DNA of 12,900 bases from contig LIAL01000033.1 in the NCBI GenBank assembly GCA_001437625.1, positions 1 through 12,900 on the forward strand. Direction: 5' to 3'. Of the stretch, positions 1 to 7,343 are shown piece by piece. The stretch comes from Nitrosopumilus sp. BACL13 MAG-121220-bin23. Its GTDB lineage: Archaea; Thermoproteota; Nitrososphaeria; Nitrososphaerales; Nitrosopumilaceae. The notes below the pieces were generated by a model that saw only the letters and a list, made by a program, of their open reading frames with translations, was not told the DNA's origin and ran no database searches. The first letter of the stretch is position 1, and each line of letters starts with the position of its first letter. A program made the translations under genes and the position numbers.

Positions 1-180
1 TTTTGCTTTAGCTGCTGGTTTTGCTTTAGCTGCTGGTTTTGCTTTAGCTGCTGGTTTTGCTTTAGCTGCTGGTTTTGCTTTAGCTGCTGGTTTTGCTTTA
101 GCTGCTGGTTTTGCTTTAGCTGCTGGTTTTGCTTTAGCTGCTGGTTTTGCTTTAGCTGCTGGTTTTGCTTTAGCTGCTTT
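1..180. repeat. 18-base tandem repeat, ten units, coding
   Basis: The unit on the + strand is ttttgctttagctgctgg. Nine units (1-162) are identical. The tenth (163-180) differs only in its last two bases (tt for gg), turning the first hexad from PAAKAK into KAAKAK. The length is a multiple of three, so gain or loss of units keeps the frame. The array continues beyond the left edge, so the total copy number is unknown. Complete synonymous identity points to recent expansion by slippage or recombination. Confidence 0.97.
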
Positions 181-270
181 TTTTACGGGTTTTGCTTCAA
201 GAATTCTTGTTTTCTTTTGTAATTCTTCAATTTCCAGTTTAATTTTATTTGCTTCATCAATTTTTGTCAT
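1..270 (-). CDS. Lys/Ala/Pro-repeat protein, histone H1-tail-like (partial, C-terminus beyond left edge)
   Basis: The ATG is at 270-268 and 90 codons are open to the window edge with no stop, so the protein is partial. Residues 1-30 (beginning MTKIDEANKIKLEIEELQKK) form a charged helix with coiled-coil-like spacing. From residue 31 the chain is (K/P)-(A/V)-A-K-A-K hexads, ten in the window, nine of them exactly PAAKAK and DNA-identical. Such Lys/Ala/Pro arrays resemble histone H1 C-terminal tails and bacterial H1-like proteins that bind DNA through charge, so nucleic-acid binding is inferred from composition only. The start is supported by a GGTGAT Shine-Dalgarno-like sequence at 279-274, three bases before the ATG. 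The gene lies 56 bases downstream of the exported-protein gene on the same strand and may be co-transcribed. Other frames through the repeat are also open, but only this one has an ATG with a ribosome site. Confidence 0.75.
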   Translation of the reverse strand, partial: MTKIDEANKIKLEIEELQKKTRILEAKPVKKAAKAKPAAKAKPAAKAKPAAKAKPAAKAKPAAKAKPAAKAKPAAKAKPAAKAKPAAKAK

Positions 271-273
271 TTA

Positions 274-279
274 ATCACC
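274..279 (-). promoter_or_regulatory. Ribosome binding site of the repeat protein
   Basis: Read on the minus strand this is GGTGAT, matching the downstream half of the archaeal Shine-Dalgarno consensus GGAGGTGATC. Its GG pair lies seven bases before the ATG at 270. It fixes the reading frame of the repeat gene. Confidence 0.5.
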
Positions 280-326
280 ATATTTTTTAAATTCAATTTG
301 TCACTTAGGATACAATAATTTCATTC

Positions 327-785
327 CTATTTAACAGTAAATATTCCACTAGTAGAGATATTTGATAAATCTTTTGAGACCATATCTACGACTAAGTCAT
401 ATGAACCAGGTGTATTAATGACTTTAGAAAATTTATCGTCAATAGGAATGAGGTTGGATTCACTGTTAAAACACTGTTCAAAAAATGCACCCTGAGTGAT
501 TACATTGCTTTTTTCAGAGTTGTAAATTGTAATGTATAGATCCCCACAATTAAAAGAAGAATCACTAATTTTGACGTTAATTTCTATAGATTCTGAAACT
601 GAATATTGACTTGAAAGGCCAATTATCTGTATGGATGAACTATGAGAGGTTTCAGAGTTAGACATAGGCCACATGTTTAGTTCCCTATCAGGTTTTTGAA
701 GTATGTCAGCCATAACTATAGAGCCAACAATGACAGAGAAAATTATAGGTAAAATAAATACAACAAATAGTCTTTTAGACACCAT
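327..785 (-). CDS. Small exported or membrane-anchored protein, predicted beta-sandwich
   Basis: The product has 152 residues. Residues 1-4 are basic, followed by a hydrophobic segment at about 6-26 (LFVVFILPIIFSVIVGSIVM) that is a signal peptide or single anchor. The rest (about 50-152) alternates short hydrophobic strands and turns, with C80 and C105 as a possible extracytoplasmic disulfide and a closing strand ending in IFTVK. I do not recognise a family; many archaeal surface proteins have this build. The ATG at 785 is supported by a TATA-like element 24-31 bases upstream and no Shine-Dalgarno, consistent with a leaderless mRNA. It is divergent from the OLD-like ATPase gene across 103 bases and lies upstream of the repeat-protein gene. 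Confidence 0.72.
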   Translation of the reverse strand: MVSKRLFVVFILPIIFSVIVGSIVMADILQKPDRELNMWPMSNSETSHSSSIQIIGLSSQYSVSESIEINVKISDSSFNCGDLYITIYNSEKSNVITQGAFFEQCFNSESNLIPIDDKFSKVINTPGSYDLVVDMVSKDLSNISTSGIFTVK

Positions 786-808
786 TTTATTATAAATTAA
801 GGAATTGC

Positions 809-816
809 CTTATATC
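809..816 (-). promoter_or_regulatory. TATA element for the exported-protein gene
   Basis: Read on the minus strand the bases are GATATAAG, 24-31 bases before the ATG at 785, the spacing expected for an archaeal TATA box with a transcript starting at or near the A of the start codon. Confidence 0.45.
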
Positions 817-856
817 TATTTAGCAAAAATTTAGCATAAAAAGTGAATGTGACGAA

Positions 857-867
857 TAAGTTAAATC
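857..867 (+). promoter_or_regulatory. Possible weak TATA element for the OLD-like ATPase gene
   Basis: The bases taagttaaatc lie 22-32 bases before the ATG at 889. The AT-rich core is off consensus but correctly placed. No Shine-Dalgarno precedes this ATG, which favours a leaderless transcript. Confidence 0.3.
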
Positions 868-888
868 GTATCTATGTAATATCGCTAT

Positions 889-2988
889 ATGCGACTTAGA
901 AAATTTAGAGCTAGGGCATACCGCTGTATTCATGATTCTGGTGAAATTACAGTAGGAGATTTAGCAGCTTTTGTGGGGAGAAACGAAAGTGGAAAAACCA
1001 CCATATTACAGGCTTTAACACTATTGAACAGAGATGAGCAGGTTTCAGAGTTAGATCTTTGTGATGAAATGTCAGAGGAGCTCAAAGATGAAATCAGACT
1101 AGCTGAAGGTGAATTTGAAATGAACGAACATGAAACAGAGATATTAAAAGAGAAATTTCCAGGATTACCAAAAATTAAAAAAATTAAATTATTTAGAACA
1201 AATAGAAATCAAAAAGTCCAATATGAATTTGAAGACATAGAAATCAGTGAAATCAAAGATCAAGGGCTTAATTCATGGGAGAATTTTACAAAAGAAATTC
1301 TTGATTTTTTAGATACACTTCCAAATCACATAAGAATACAAATTAACACTAAATTATTTGATGGTTCAGTTCCTAAAAATCAAGAATCATTTGATAGTGG
1401 AATGGCAGAATTTAGTAATGAATTTCATGTAATAGCAATTCAAGAACCAAAAGTAATCGAAGAGTGGGAAAAGATTTATCATAAATCAGAAAATCAATTT
1501 TCAAATTTACTAAGTGGTGAAAGTCAAAAAATAGCTTTACAAAATTTTATTGCAGCAGAATTACATCCAAGATTTGTTTATTTTTCAGATTATAAAAAAA
1601 TCTATGGCAACATAAATCTTAATGAATATTTACGAAAAGAGAATGAAGAAAGAGTAGATTCAATTGAATTTGTAGAAGAATTTGACAAAGCAGAAACAGT
1701 CAGAAATTTATTCTATTTAGCAGAATTAGATATTAAGGAATTAGATGAAGTAAAAGGACAACCATCTAAATGTATTAAATTACTAAATACAGCAAGCAAC
1801 AGATTAACTAAGAAATTAAATCCAGCATGGAAAGGGGATCCCATCCATGTTGACTTGAGATACAATCCAGGGAACATTATGAGTGTGGTAATTTCAGACG
1901 TACACAAGGATGGAACAATTACAAACACAGGATTGTTAAATCGACGTGCAGAGGGTTTTAAATGGACATTTTCATTTATTGTAAACTTTGCAGCAGAAAC
2001 ACAAAGATCAGAATTAAAAGAAGCAATATTACTTTTAGATGAACCTGCAAGAAATCTTCACCCAACACAACAAATGGGTATTTCAGATTTATTAAAAAAT
2101 TTAGCAGGTTCAAATCAAGTACTATATGCAACACATTCACCATTTATGATATTTGATTACACACCAGGAAATTTATTAGTTGTAGAATTAGATAAGAGAA
2201 AACATCTGAGCAGGATATTTTATGATTATTGGAATGCAGATGATAAAACACTAACGCCGATCTTATATGGATTATGTAGAGGTCAAGTAGAGGCAATTGT
2301 AGATAGGGAGATAGGTACAAACTCCAGACCAGTAATTATTGTTGAAACAATGTCAGATTCAATGTATCTAAATGCATTTGATAAATTTTTACAAGATCCA
2401 AATATTTCAATGAATCCACTAAACGTAATTGCAGCGTATAATAAAAATGCAGTATTACCTTTAGCAATTTTTTATAGAAATCACGGTTACAAAACATTTG
2501 TTTTATTAGATAACACTGAAGAATCCAGACAAATTTCAGCACAATTAGAATCAAATCAATTTTCAGCAATTCAAACAATATTTTTTGAAAGAGAAGGTAA
2601 AAAACTAGAATCGATAGAAGACTATGTTGTAGTTGAAGATTATCTACATGCAGTAAATCAAACTTATGAAATTAAATTAAGGCAAGAAGGATATTCAAAT
2701 CTCACACATGAAAATATAAACTCTAAAGAAGGTAAGGGGATTTTAGAAAAATTAAAAAAAATATGGCAAGAGCGTAGAGATGATGATTGGGGTGAATTTA
2801 ACAATGAAGAGATTACAAGGTATATTTGTGAAAAAATTGCATTAGAGCAAACAGATTTCTTATCAGATAAAACTAAAGACCAATTTAGATCATTATACAG
2901 ACTAATCGCTGAAAGAATCAGACAATATCAAAACGCAGCCATAAAACCAGAAGTAAATAAATTTCAAAAAACAGGAAAACAAGAATAG
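889..2988 (+). CDS. OLD-family-like ATPase with C-terminal TOPRIM-like domain
   Basis: This 699-residue cytoplasmic protein has an SMC/ABC-type ATPase split around a helical insert. Walker A is GRNESGKTT at 30-38, the signature-like segment is RRAEGFKW at 352-359, Walker B is LLLDEP at 381-386, and the switch histidine is H416 in THSPF. The insert (about 60-340) is Lys/Glu-rich. After the ATPase comes a TOPRIM-like fold: IIVETMSD with E486, then an LLDNTEES strand with D541, then a Glu-rich ESIEDY at 574-579. OLD (overcoming lysogenization defect) proteins are ATP-dependent nucleases, several acting against phages. The usual Asp-x-Asp of TOPRIM reads D541-N-T543 here, followed by E544-E545, so nuclease activity is uncertain. 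No UvrD-like helicase is adjacent, so it is not a Gabija GajA/GajB pair. The ATPase assignment is strong; nuclease or defence function is inference. Confidence 0.85.
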   Translation: MRLRKFRARAYRCIHDSGEITVGDLAAFVGRNESGKTTILQALTLLNRDEQVSELDLCDEMSEELKDEIRLAEGEFEMNEHETEILKEKFPGLPKIKKIKLFRTNRNQKVQYEFEDIEISEIKDQGLNSWENFTKEILDFLDTLPNHIRIQINTKLFDGSVPKNQESFDSGMAEFSNEFHVIAIQEPKVIEEWEKIYHKSENQFSNLLSGESQKIALQNFIAAELHPRFVYFSDYKKIYGNINLNEYLRKENEERVDSIEFVEEFDKAETVRNLFYLAELDIKELDEVKGQPSKCIKLLNTASNRLTKKLNPAWKGDPIHVDLRYNPGNIMSVVISDVHKDGTITNTGLLNRRAEGFKWTFSFIVNFAAETQRSELKEAILLLDEPARNLHPTQQMGISDLLKNLAGSNQVLYATHSPFMIFDYTPGNLLVVELDKRKHLSRIFYDYWNADDKTLTPILYGLCRGQVEAIVDREIGTNSRPVIIVETMSDSMYLNAFDKFLQDPNISMNPLNVIAAYNKNAVLPLAIFYRNHGYKTFVLLDNTEESRQISAQLESNQFSAIQTIFFEREGKKLESIEDYVVVEDYLHAVNQTYEIKLRQEGYSNLTHENINSKEGKGILEKLKKIWQERRDDDWGEFNNEEITRYICEKIALEQTDFLSDKTKDQFRSLYRLIAERIRQYQNAAIKPEVNKFQKTGKQE

Positions 2989-3041
2989 GTATGCTAAACC
3001 ACATGTTTTCAATGGAGAGAATCACGGTTCTGGTCATAAAA

Positions 3042-3050
3042 GGGAGTAGG
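3042..3050 (+). promoter_or_regulatory. Ribosome binding site of the secreted repeat protein
   Basis: The bases are gggagtagg. The GGAG core (3043-3046) ends eight bases before the ATG at 3055. No TATA element sits at the leaderless position here, so this gene is probably read from a leadered mRNA, possibly shared with the ATPase gene 66 bases upstream. Confidence 0.5.
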
Positions 3051-3054
3051 AAAT

Positions 3055-5208
3055 ATGAATAAATTAGGAAATAGAGAAATTTCTATTTCAATTATAATAC
3101 TATTTTCAATATCTTTAATCCTAATTCCATTAGAAGCCTATGCAGATGAAGTTAATGTTGTAAGTATAGGATTAGACGAAACAGTAATAGTTACAGCCAC
3201 AAATAATTCTGAAAATGAAATTAAAACTTTCAGAGTATGGTTAGGGGAGGAATTTAATTTTAAATCATTTAAAACAGAAAAAGGATGGATAGGTGAAAAA
3301 AACCAACAAGGAGTAATTATTTTTACGTCATCGGAAACAGTCAAACCAAATGAACTAGTAAAATTTGGACTTAAAACAGATAAAATAAATCCGATAATTA
3401 ATTGGAAAGCGTTAGATCAAGAAAACAAAATAATAGATACAGGGATAGTTAAATTATCTAAATTATCAAAGGTTAATCAAAATTTAAACATAGAATTAAA
3501 TGAAAATTACAATAATAATGGAATAAGTATATTTTCAGAATCAACATTCAGAGTAATACCAGATAAACCAAATCCAGGATCAACAATTAGAATTACAGGA
3601 GATCAATTTGCAGCATCACAAAAATTTGATTTTTATATGGATGCCGAAAAAATTGGAAATTTCATAACAAATAGTAAGGGTCATTTTATTACAACAATGC
3701 AAATTCCAAATATAGAAAAAGAAAATAGTGTTGATTTTAAAATTATAGGTTATGATCAAATAGAGAAAAAATTAAGCGTGAAATTAGGAGAAAATGAAAA
3801 TAGAATTATAGTAGATAAAAATATTAGATTGGAAATTAAGGGAATGCCAGATACAGCATATCAAGGAGACGTATTGGAAATTAATGGAATAGGAATTCCA
3901 GGGAAATCCATCACAATAGAAATTATCAATCCAGAAAAAATAACAATCAGTAGTAGAATAACACTAATAGATGAAATTGGAAATTGGAAATTATTAGAAC
4001 CAATCAATATACCATTGAATGCAGTCTTTGGAGAATATAGCGTAACGGTTTCGGATGGAAGAACTCAGGTTTTAAAAAAAATTAATATTGAAACAAATAA
4101 AGTAATCATAATCAATCCAGAAAAAATAAAATTTGATGAAGGAGAATTAATTAAATTTAGTGGAACAGTCATGCCAAACATTCCATTAGAACTGATTTTA
4201 GAAGATGGTTTAGGAAATGAAATGGCATCAGACATCATAGAAGTTTTAGATTCAGGAATAGTAGAGTTTGAATATCAAACAACAGAAAATGAGGATGTAG
4301 AAGGAACATGGACTTTAATTGCAACTCAAAATAAGGATAAAGAGTTTATCTATGTAGGGTACAATGTATCGCCAGTAATTCCAGTGGGCATAAAACTTGA
4401 TAAAACAAATTATAAAAGTACAGAAACGGCAGTAATTAGTTTAGCAGGTGAACCATCAGAAAAAATATCGCTGATAATTATAACACCTTCAGGGAGTGTT
4501 TTAGGCAAAGATGTGGTTATTGAATTAAAATTAAATGGTAGAGAAAATTACAATTTAGATTTATCAGGTTATGTATCAGGAATGTATACAGCAGTAATTA
4601 AAAAAGGAGGTTCAGAAAATAGCGAAAACTTTTCAGTAGGATTAGTAGCAGGTTCAGGAGAAATCAAATCTGAAATAACACAAACAGAATACAAACAAGG
4701 AGAACAGATATTATTATTGGGTAGTACAGCAAATGCCAATTCGTTAATGATTGTAACTTTAATTGATCCTAATGGAAAAGAGATCAAATCATTAGAAATT
4801 GCATCAAATAGTAAGGGTATATTTTCTGAAAAAAGATTAAAAATTCCTTCAACTGGAGAAATAGGATTATGGCAAATTAACATTAAAAGTGGTTCCAATT
4901 TAGATAAAATAGAATTTAGCGTGTTTCCTATAATAGTAAAAGGAATGACAGTAAAAGCAACTGAAGAAGTCAAAGTAGGGAATTTACTTGAAATAGATAT
5001 CTTGACATCTCATAAAACATCCATAATAATTGAAATATCAGATATGAACGAAAATATAGTACAGAAAATGACATGTAATACAACAAAAGAATTCAAATGT
5101 GAAACATTTTGGTCTGTTCCAAAAGATACAATCCCTGGAACATATACGATCAAAGCATACGACCCAATTAACTCAGATGAAACAACATTTGAAATAATAA
5201 TGAAATAA
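3055..5208 (+). CDS. Large secreted protein of repeated Ig-like/beta-sandwich units
   Basis: This 717-residue protein has a signal peptide: a charged start, a hydrophobic core (about 10-26) and a likely cleavage after A30 in EAYADE. Residues about 31-150 form a distinct N-terminal beta-rich domain. Six similar units of about 90-100 residues follow, beginning near 163, 262, 355, 448, 541 and 635. Each has a Y-x-x-G/T-E-like start, strands of the IEI type, a G-x-W or G-x-F turn and a closing Y-T/S strand. The final unit carries the pair MTC...FKC. There is no C-terminal membrane segment or sorting motif, so the protein may be released or held non-covalently on the cell surface. A structural, adhesive or S-layer-associated role is inferred from architecture. 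It follows the OLD-like ATPase gene on the same strand, but no functional link is evident. Confidence 0.8.
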   Translation: MNKLGNREISISIIILFSISLILIPLEAYADEVNVVSIGLDETVIVTATNNSENEIKTFRVWLGEEFNFKSFKTEKGWIGEKNQQGVIIFTSSETVKPNELVKFGLKTDKINPIINWKALDQENKIIDTGIVKLSKLSKVNQNLNIELNENYNNNGISIFSESTFRVIPDKPNPGSTIRITGDQFAASQKFDFYMDAEKIGNFITNSKGHFITTMQIPNIEKENSVDFKIIGYDQIEKKLSVKLGENENRIIVDKNIRLEIKGMPDTAYQGDVLEINGIGIPGKSITIEIINPEKITISSRITLIDEIGNWKLLEPINIPLNAVFGEYSVTVSDGRTQVLKKINIETNKVIIINPEKIKFDEGELIKFSGTVMPNIPLELILEDGLGNEMASDIIEVLDSGIVEFEYQTTENEDVEGTWTLIATQNKDKEFIYVGYNVSPVIPVGIKLDKTNYKSTETAVISLAGEPSEKISLIIITPSGSVLGKDVVIELKLNGRENYNLDLSGYVSGMYTAVIKKGGSENSENFSVGLVAGSGEIKSEITQTEYKQGEQILLLGSTANANSLMIVTLIDPNGKEIKSLEIASNSKGIFSEKRLKIPSTGEIGLWQINIKSGSNLDKIEFSVFPIIVKGMTVKATEEVKVGNLLEIDILTSHKTSIIIEISDMNENIVQKMTCNTTKEFKCETFWSVPKDTIPGTYTIKAYDPINSDETTFEIIMK

Positions 5209-5212
5209 AACA

Positions 5213-5220
5213 ATTTTATC
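5213..5220 (+). promoter_or_regulatory. TATA element for apt-mtnP
   Basis: The bases attttatc lie 23-30 bases before the apt ATG at 5243, matching the element found before rio1 and the winged-helix gene. A GAGGT at 5222-5226 is 16 bases from the ATG, too far for a normal ribosome site, so a leaderless start is favoured. Confidence 0.5.
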
Positions 5221-5242
5221 TGAGGTAATAAGACAAGTTATC

Positions 5243-5755
5243 ATGAACCTTAAAGACAAAATTACAGAATACCCAAATTTTCCAAAAAAAGGAATATTAT
5301 TTAGAGATTTTAGTCCAATCTTAAAAGATCCGTCATCATTATCATATATTGCAGATGAATTTTCAAAACATTTTCATCCAAAAGATGTAGACGTCTTTGC
5401 AGGAATTGAGTCAAGAGGATTTCTACTAGCAACAATTTTGGCATTAAAATACAATAAAGGAATAGTTATGATTAGAAAAGCTGGAAAATTACCAGGAAAG
5501 ACTACAAAATTAGCATATACAATTGAATATGGAAAAGATACAATAGAAATTCAAAAAGACATTATTGACGAAGGTCAAAAAATTGTAATTTGTGATGATT
5601 TACTTGCAACAGGCGGAACAGCAAAGGCATCTGCAAAATTAATTGAGAAAGTAGGTGGAAAAATCACAGGATTTGCATTCATCATAGAATTAACAGGTTT
5701 GAATGGAATTAAAGGACTTAGTAAATACAATTGTAAATCATTGGTGAAATATTAA
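5243..5755 (+). CDS. apt: Adenine phosphoribosyltransferase
   Basis: The 170-residue length is normal for the family. The enzyme converts adenine plus phosphoribosyl pyrophosphate to AMP and pyrophosphate in the cytoplasm. Visible family marks are the N-terminal FPKKGILFRDFSPIL, the IESRGF segment at 55-60, the flexible-loop RKAGKLPGKT beginning at R78, and the phosphoribosyl-pyrophosphate-binding motif CDDLLATGGT at 117-126 with paired acids D118 and D119. The stop TAA shares its last A with the ATG of the methylthioadenosine phosphorylase gene, so the two are co-transcribed and probably translationally coupled. This makes biochemical sense: the second enzyme releases adenine, which Apt recycles. 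The related bacterial regulators of the PurR and Xpt type lack this exact N-terminal FRDFSPIL context, so the apt call is firm. Confidence 0.95.
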   Translation: MNLKDKITEYPNFPKKGILFRDFSPILKDPSSLSYIADEFSKHFHPKDVDVFAGIESRGFLLATILALKYNKGIVMIRKAGKLPGKTTKLAYTIEYGKDTIEIQKDIIDEGQKIVICDDLLATGGTAKASAKLIEKVGGKITGFAFIIELTGLNGIKGLSKYNCKSLVKY

Positions 5756-6546
5756 TGGAAAAAGATGTAGAAATTGGAATTTTTGGGGGAACGGGAATTT
5801 ATGATTCAGGGCTACTTGAAAATACACAAGAGATAGAGATAGACACCCCATACGGTAAGCCATCAGATACCATAACAGTTGGGACATTCAAAGGACGAAA
5901 AATTGCATTCCTTCCAAGACATGGAAAAAAACACACAATCCCCCCACACATGATTAATTTTAAAGCTAATATCTGGGCATTCAAAGAATTAGGAATTACA
6001 AGAATAATAGCACCATCAGCAGTAGGGAGTTTAAAACAAGAATTAGCACCGGGACACTTTGCATTACCAACGCAATTTTTAGATTTTACAAAATCAAGAG
6101 ACGGTTCATTTTCAGAAAAGGGAAAAGTTATTCACATCTCAGTAGCAGATCCATTTTGTCCGGAACTACAAGATTCAATTCTAAAAGTAACAGATGAACA
6201 AAATATTGGAATTCATAAAGATTGTACCTATGTCTGTATTGAAGGTCCACGATTTTCAACAAGAGCTGAATCAAAATTTTATAGAACAACAGGAGCAGAC
6301 ATTATTGGAATGACACTAGTTCCAGAATGTCAACTGGCAAGAGAAGCACAAATGTGTTATGCGTCAATTTCAACAGTTACAGATTATGATGTTTGGGCAG
6401 ATAAGCCAGTTACAGCAAAAGAAGTGTTAGAAACACTTTCAAAAAATGTAGAGATAACAAAGAAAATACTAACAGAATTAATTGATAAAATACCAACAAC
6501 TAGAAGTTGCTCATGTGCTAAAGCACTAGAAGAAGCACAATTTTAA
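5755..6546 (+). CDS. mtnP: S-methyl-5'-thioadenosine phosphorylase (archaeal type)
   Basis: This 263-residue member of the trimeric/hexameric purine-phosphorylase family splits methylthioadenosine with phosphate into adenine and methylthioribose-1-phosphate. Motifs in order are GGTG at 11-14 and PRHGKKH at 54-60 (phosphate site), SAVGSL, CIEGPRFSTRAES around 162-172, IGMTLVPE, and TDYDVW at 209-214. D210 and D212 are the acidic purine-binding pair typical of methylthioadenosine phosphorylase, where purine nucleoside phosphorylases have Asn. The C-terminus holds C252-S-C254, like the CXC disulfide motif known from hyperthermophilic archaeal homologues. The ATG overlaps the apt stop by one base. 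Its own stop overlaps, within a TTAA palindrome, the stop of the convergent gene. Inosine or guanosine phosphorylase activity is the main alternative but the Asp pair argues against it. Confidence 0.94.
   Translation: MEKDVEIGIFGGTGIYDSGLLENTQEIEIDTPYGKPSDTITVGTFKGRKIAFLPRHGKKHTIPPHMINFKANIWAFKELGITRIIAPSAVGSLKQELAPGHFALPTQFLDFTKSRDGSFSEKGKVIHISVADPFCPELQDSILKVTDEQNIGIHKDCTYVCIEGPRFSTRAESKFYRTTGADIIGMTLVPECQLAREAQMCYASISTVTDYDVWADKPVTAKEVLETLSKNVEITKKILTELIDKIPTTRSCSCAKALEEAQF
6543..6546. other. Overlapping stop codons of convergent genes
   Basis: The palindrome TTAA supplies TAA to mtnP on the + strand and TAA to the 94-residue gene on the - strand. No intergenic space remains, so each transcript must end inside the opposing gene. 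Confidence 0.95.
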
Positions 6547-6827
6547 TCATCTACAAAAGAATCTTTTTTGAGGCCTTCTGGCAGTGTCAAATCACCTTGA
6601 AGTAAATTTTGCTGAAGTGTCATTATTACTTCTTCAACATCATAACCTAATTTCTCTAATTCAGTTTCAGTGTTTTTAGAAAGTTTTGCACCAATATTTT
6701 GTCCACCAATTCTGCCAAATGCTATCGCAGTAAAATGAAATTCATGATCATTTAAAGTACAAACACCATTAATTTTTGCAGCCATCTGGCTACCATGAAT
6801 ATTATTAATGTGAACTTTAAGATCCAT
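6543..6827 (-). CDS. Small conserved-looking cytoplasmic protein of unknown function
   Basis: The product has 94 residues, starting MDLKVHINNIHGSQ from the ATG at 6827. It shows mixed alpha/beta character with an N-terminal half of alternating strands (VHINNI, VCTLNDHEFHFTAIAFG) and a helical acidic C-terminal half ending in DSFVDD. One Cys (C23) is present, and no signal peptide, membrane segment or known motif. I do not recognise it. It is the last gene of a likely three-gene minus-strand cluster, eight bases after the Cys-rich protein gene, with no Shine-Dalgarno, so translation may depend on coupling. Regular codon structure and its tight fit between neighbours support it being real. Confidence 0.68.
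   Translation of the reverse strand: MDLKVHINNIHGSQMAAKINGVCTLNDHEFHFTAIAFGRIGGQNIGAKLSKNTETELEKLGYDVEEVIMTLQQNLLQGDLTLPEGLKKDSFVDD
6564..6569 (+). terminator. Possible U-tract terminator for apt-mtnP
   Basis: A run of six T on the + strand lies 18 bases after the mtnP stop, inside the opposing gene. Archaeal transcripts often end at such T runs without a hairpin. No stem was seen. Confidence 0.3.
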
Positions 6828-6835
6828 TATAGATG

Positions 6836-7321
6836 TTAAATTTCTACAGCCTTGTTAACATTGTCTTCAATTAAAAAGCTCCAATGTTGATCATCTACAA
6901 TTTTAAAATTTTCACTTTTAAGCGAAATTACCTTTTCTTCAAGACATTCATGCTGAATGTTATCATTTTCTTTTAATTTCACTAATTTCCATTTGTATCT
7001 ACTCTTTTGTAATTTACATACACAAATTGCCCATTTTGAATCAGAATCAATTCTAGGCATACCTACAACTTCAGCAATTTCTTCAATACCAAGTTGTTTT
7101 TCTTCACAAAATTGTTTCTTACAAACAGCACATCGCCATACATCAACGGAACCAATAGTTCTTTCATCCACGTTGATGTTTATAACACCAAAATATGTAA
7201 TCTGAGGATTATCACAGCATTTGTAAACTTCAGGAGTTTTTGGTTGCTCTTCATCAGATTTACCTAGAGTTTTTTCAGTATCACTAGGAGTTTTTACTGA
7301 AGATGTATCAGAATTACTCAA
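6836..7321 (-). CDS. Cys-rich, probably zinc-binding protein of unknown function (TTG start)
   Basis: This 161-residue cytoplasmic protein has about 33 disordered N-terminal residues rich in Ser, Thr, Glu and Lys. Cysteines follow: C35-C36, C64-x-x-C67, C72, C100-x-C102 and C126. C35/C36 with C64-x-x-C67 could form a zinc ribbon (DVWRCAVCKKQFC); the rest may form a second site. The C-terminal part is strand-rich with several Trp. I do not recognise a family. The first codon is TTG; a TGA lies in frame two codons upstream and no ATG occurs before residue 88, so TTG is the only sensible start. No Shine-Dalgarno precedes it. It lies 22 bases after the winged-helix regulator gene and eight bases before the 94-residue gene, suggesting one transcript. 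Confidence 0.7.
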   Translation of the reverse strand: MSNSDTSSVKTPSDTEKTLGKSDEEQPKTPEVYKCCDNPQITYFGVININVDERTIGSVDVWRCAVCKKQFCEEKQLGIEEIAEVVGMPRIDSDSKWAICVCKLQKSRYKWKLVKLKENDNIQHECLEEKVISLKSENFKIVDDQHWSFLIEDNVNKAVEI

Positions 7322-7343
7322 TGTTGTTCAGCAATTATTAGCA

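Noticed and set aside
1..180. CRISPR array
   Set aside because: Units are directly adjacent 18-base repeats with no spacers and they encode PAAKAK in an open frame with a start codon and ribosome site.
1713..2578. Minus-strand frames within the OLD-like ATPase gene
   Set aside because: They are antisense to well-conserved ATPase and TOPRIM-like motifs and have no promoter or ribosome site.
889..5208. Gabija-like or other two-gene defence system
   Set aside because: The gene after the OLD-like ATPase encodes a secreted beta-sandwich protein with a signal peptide and no helicase motifs, and surrounding genes are housekeeping.
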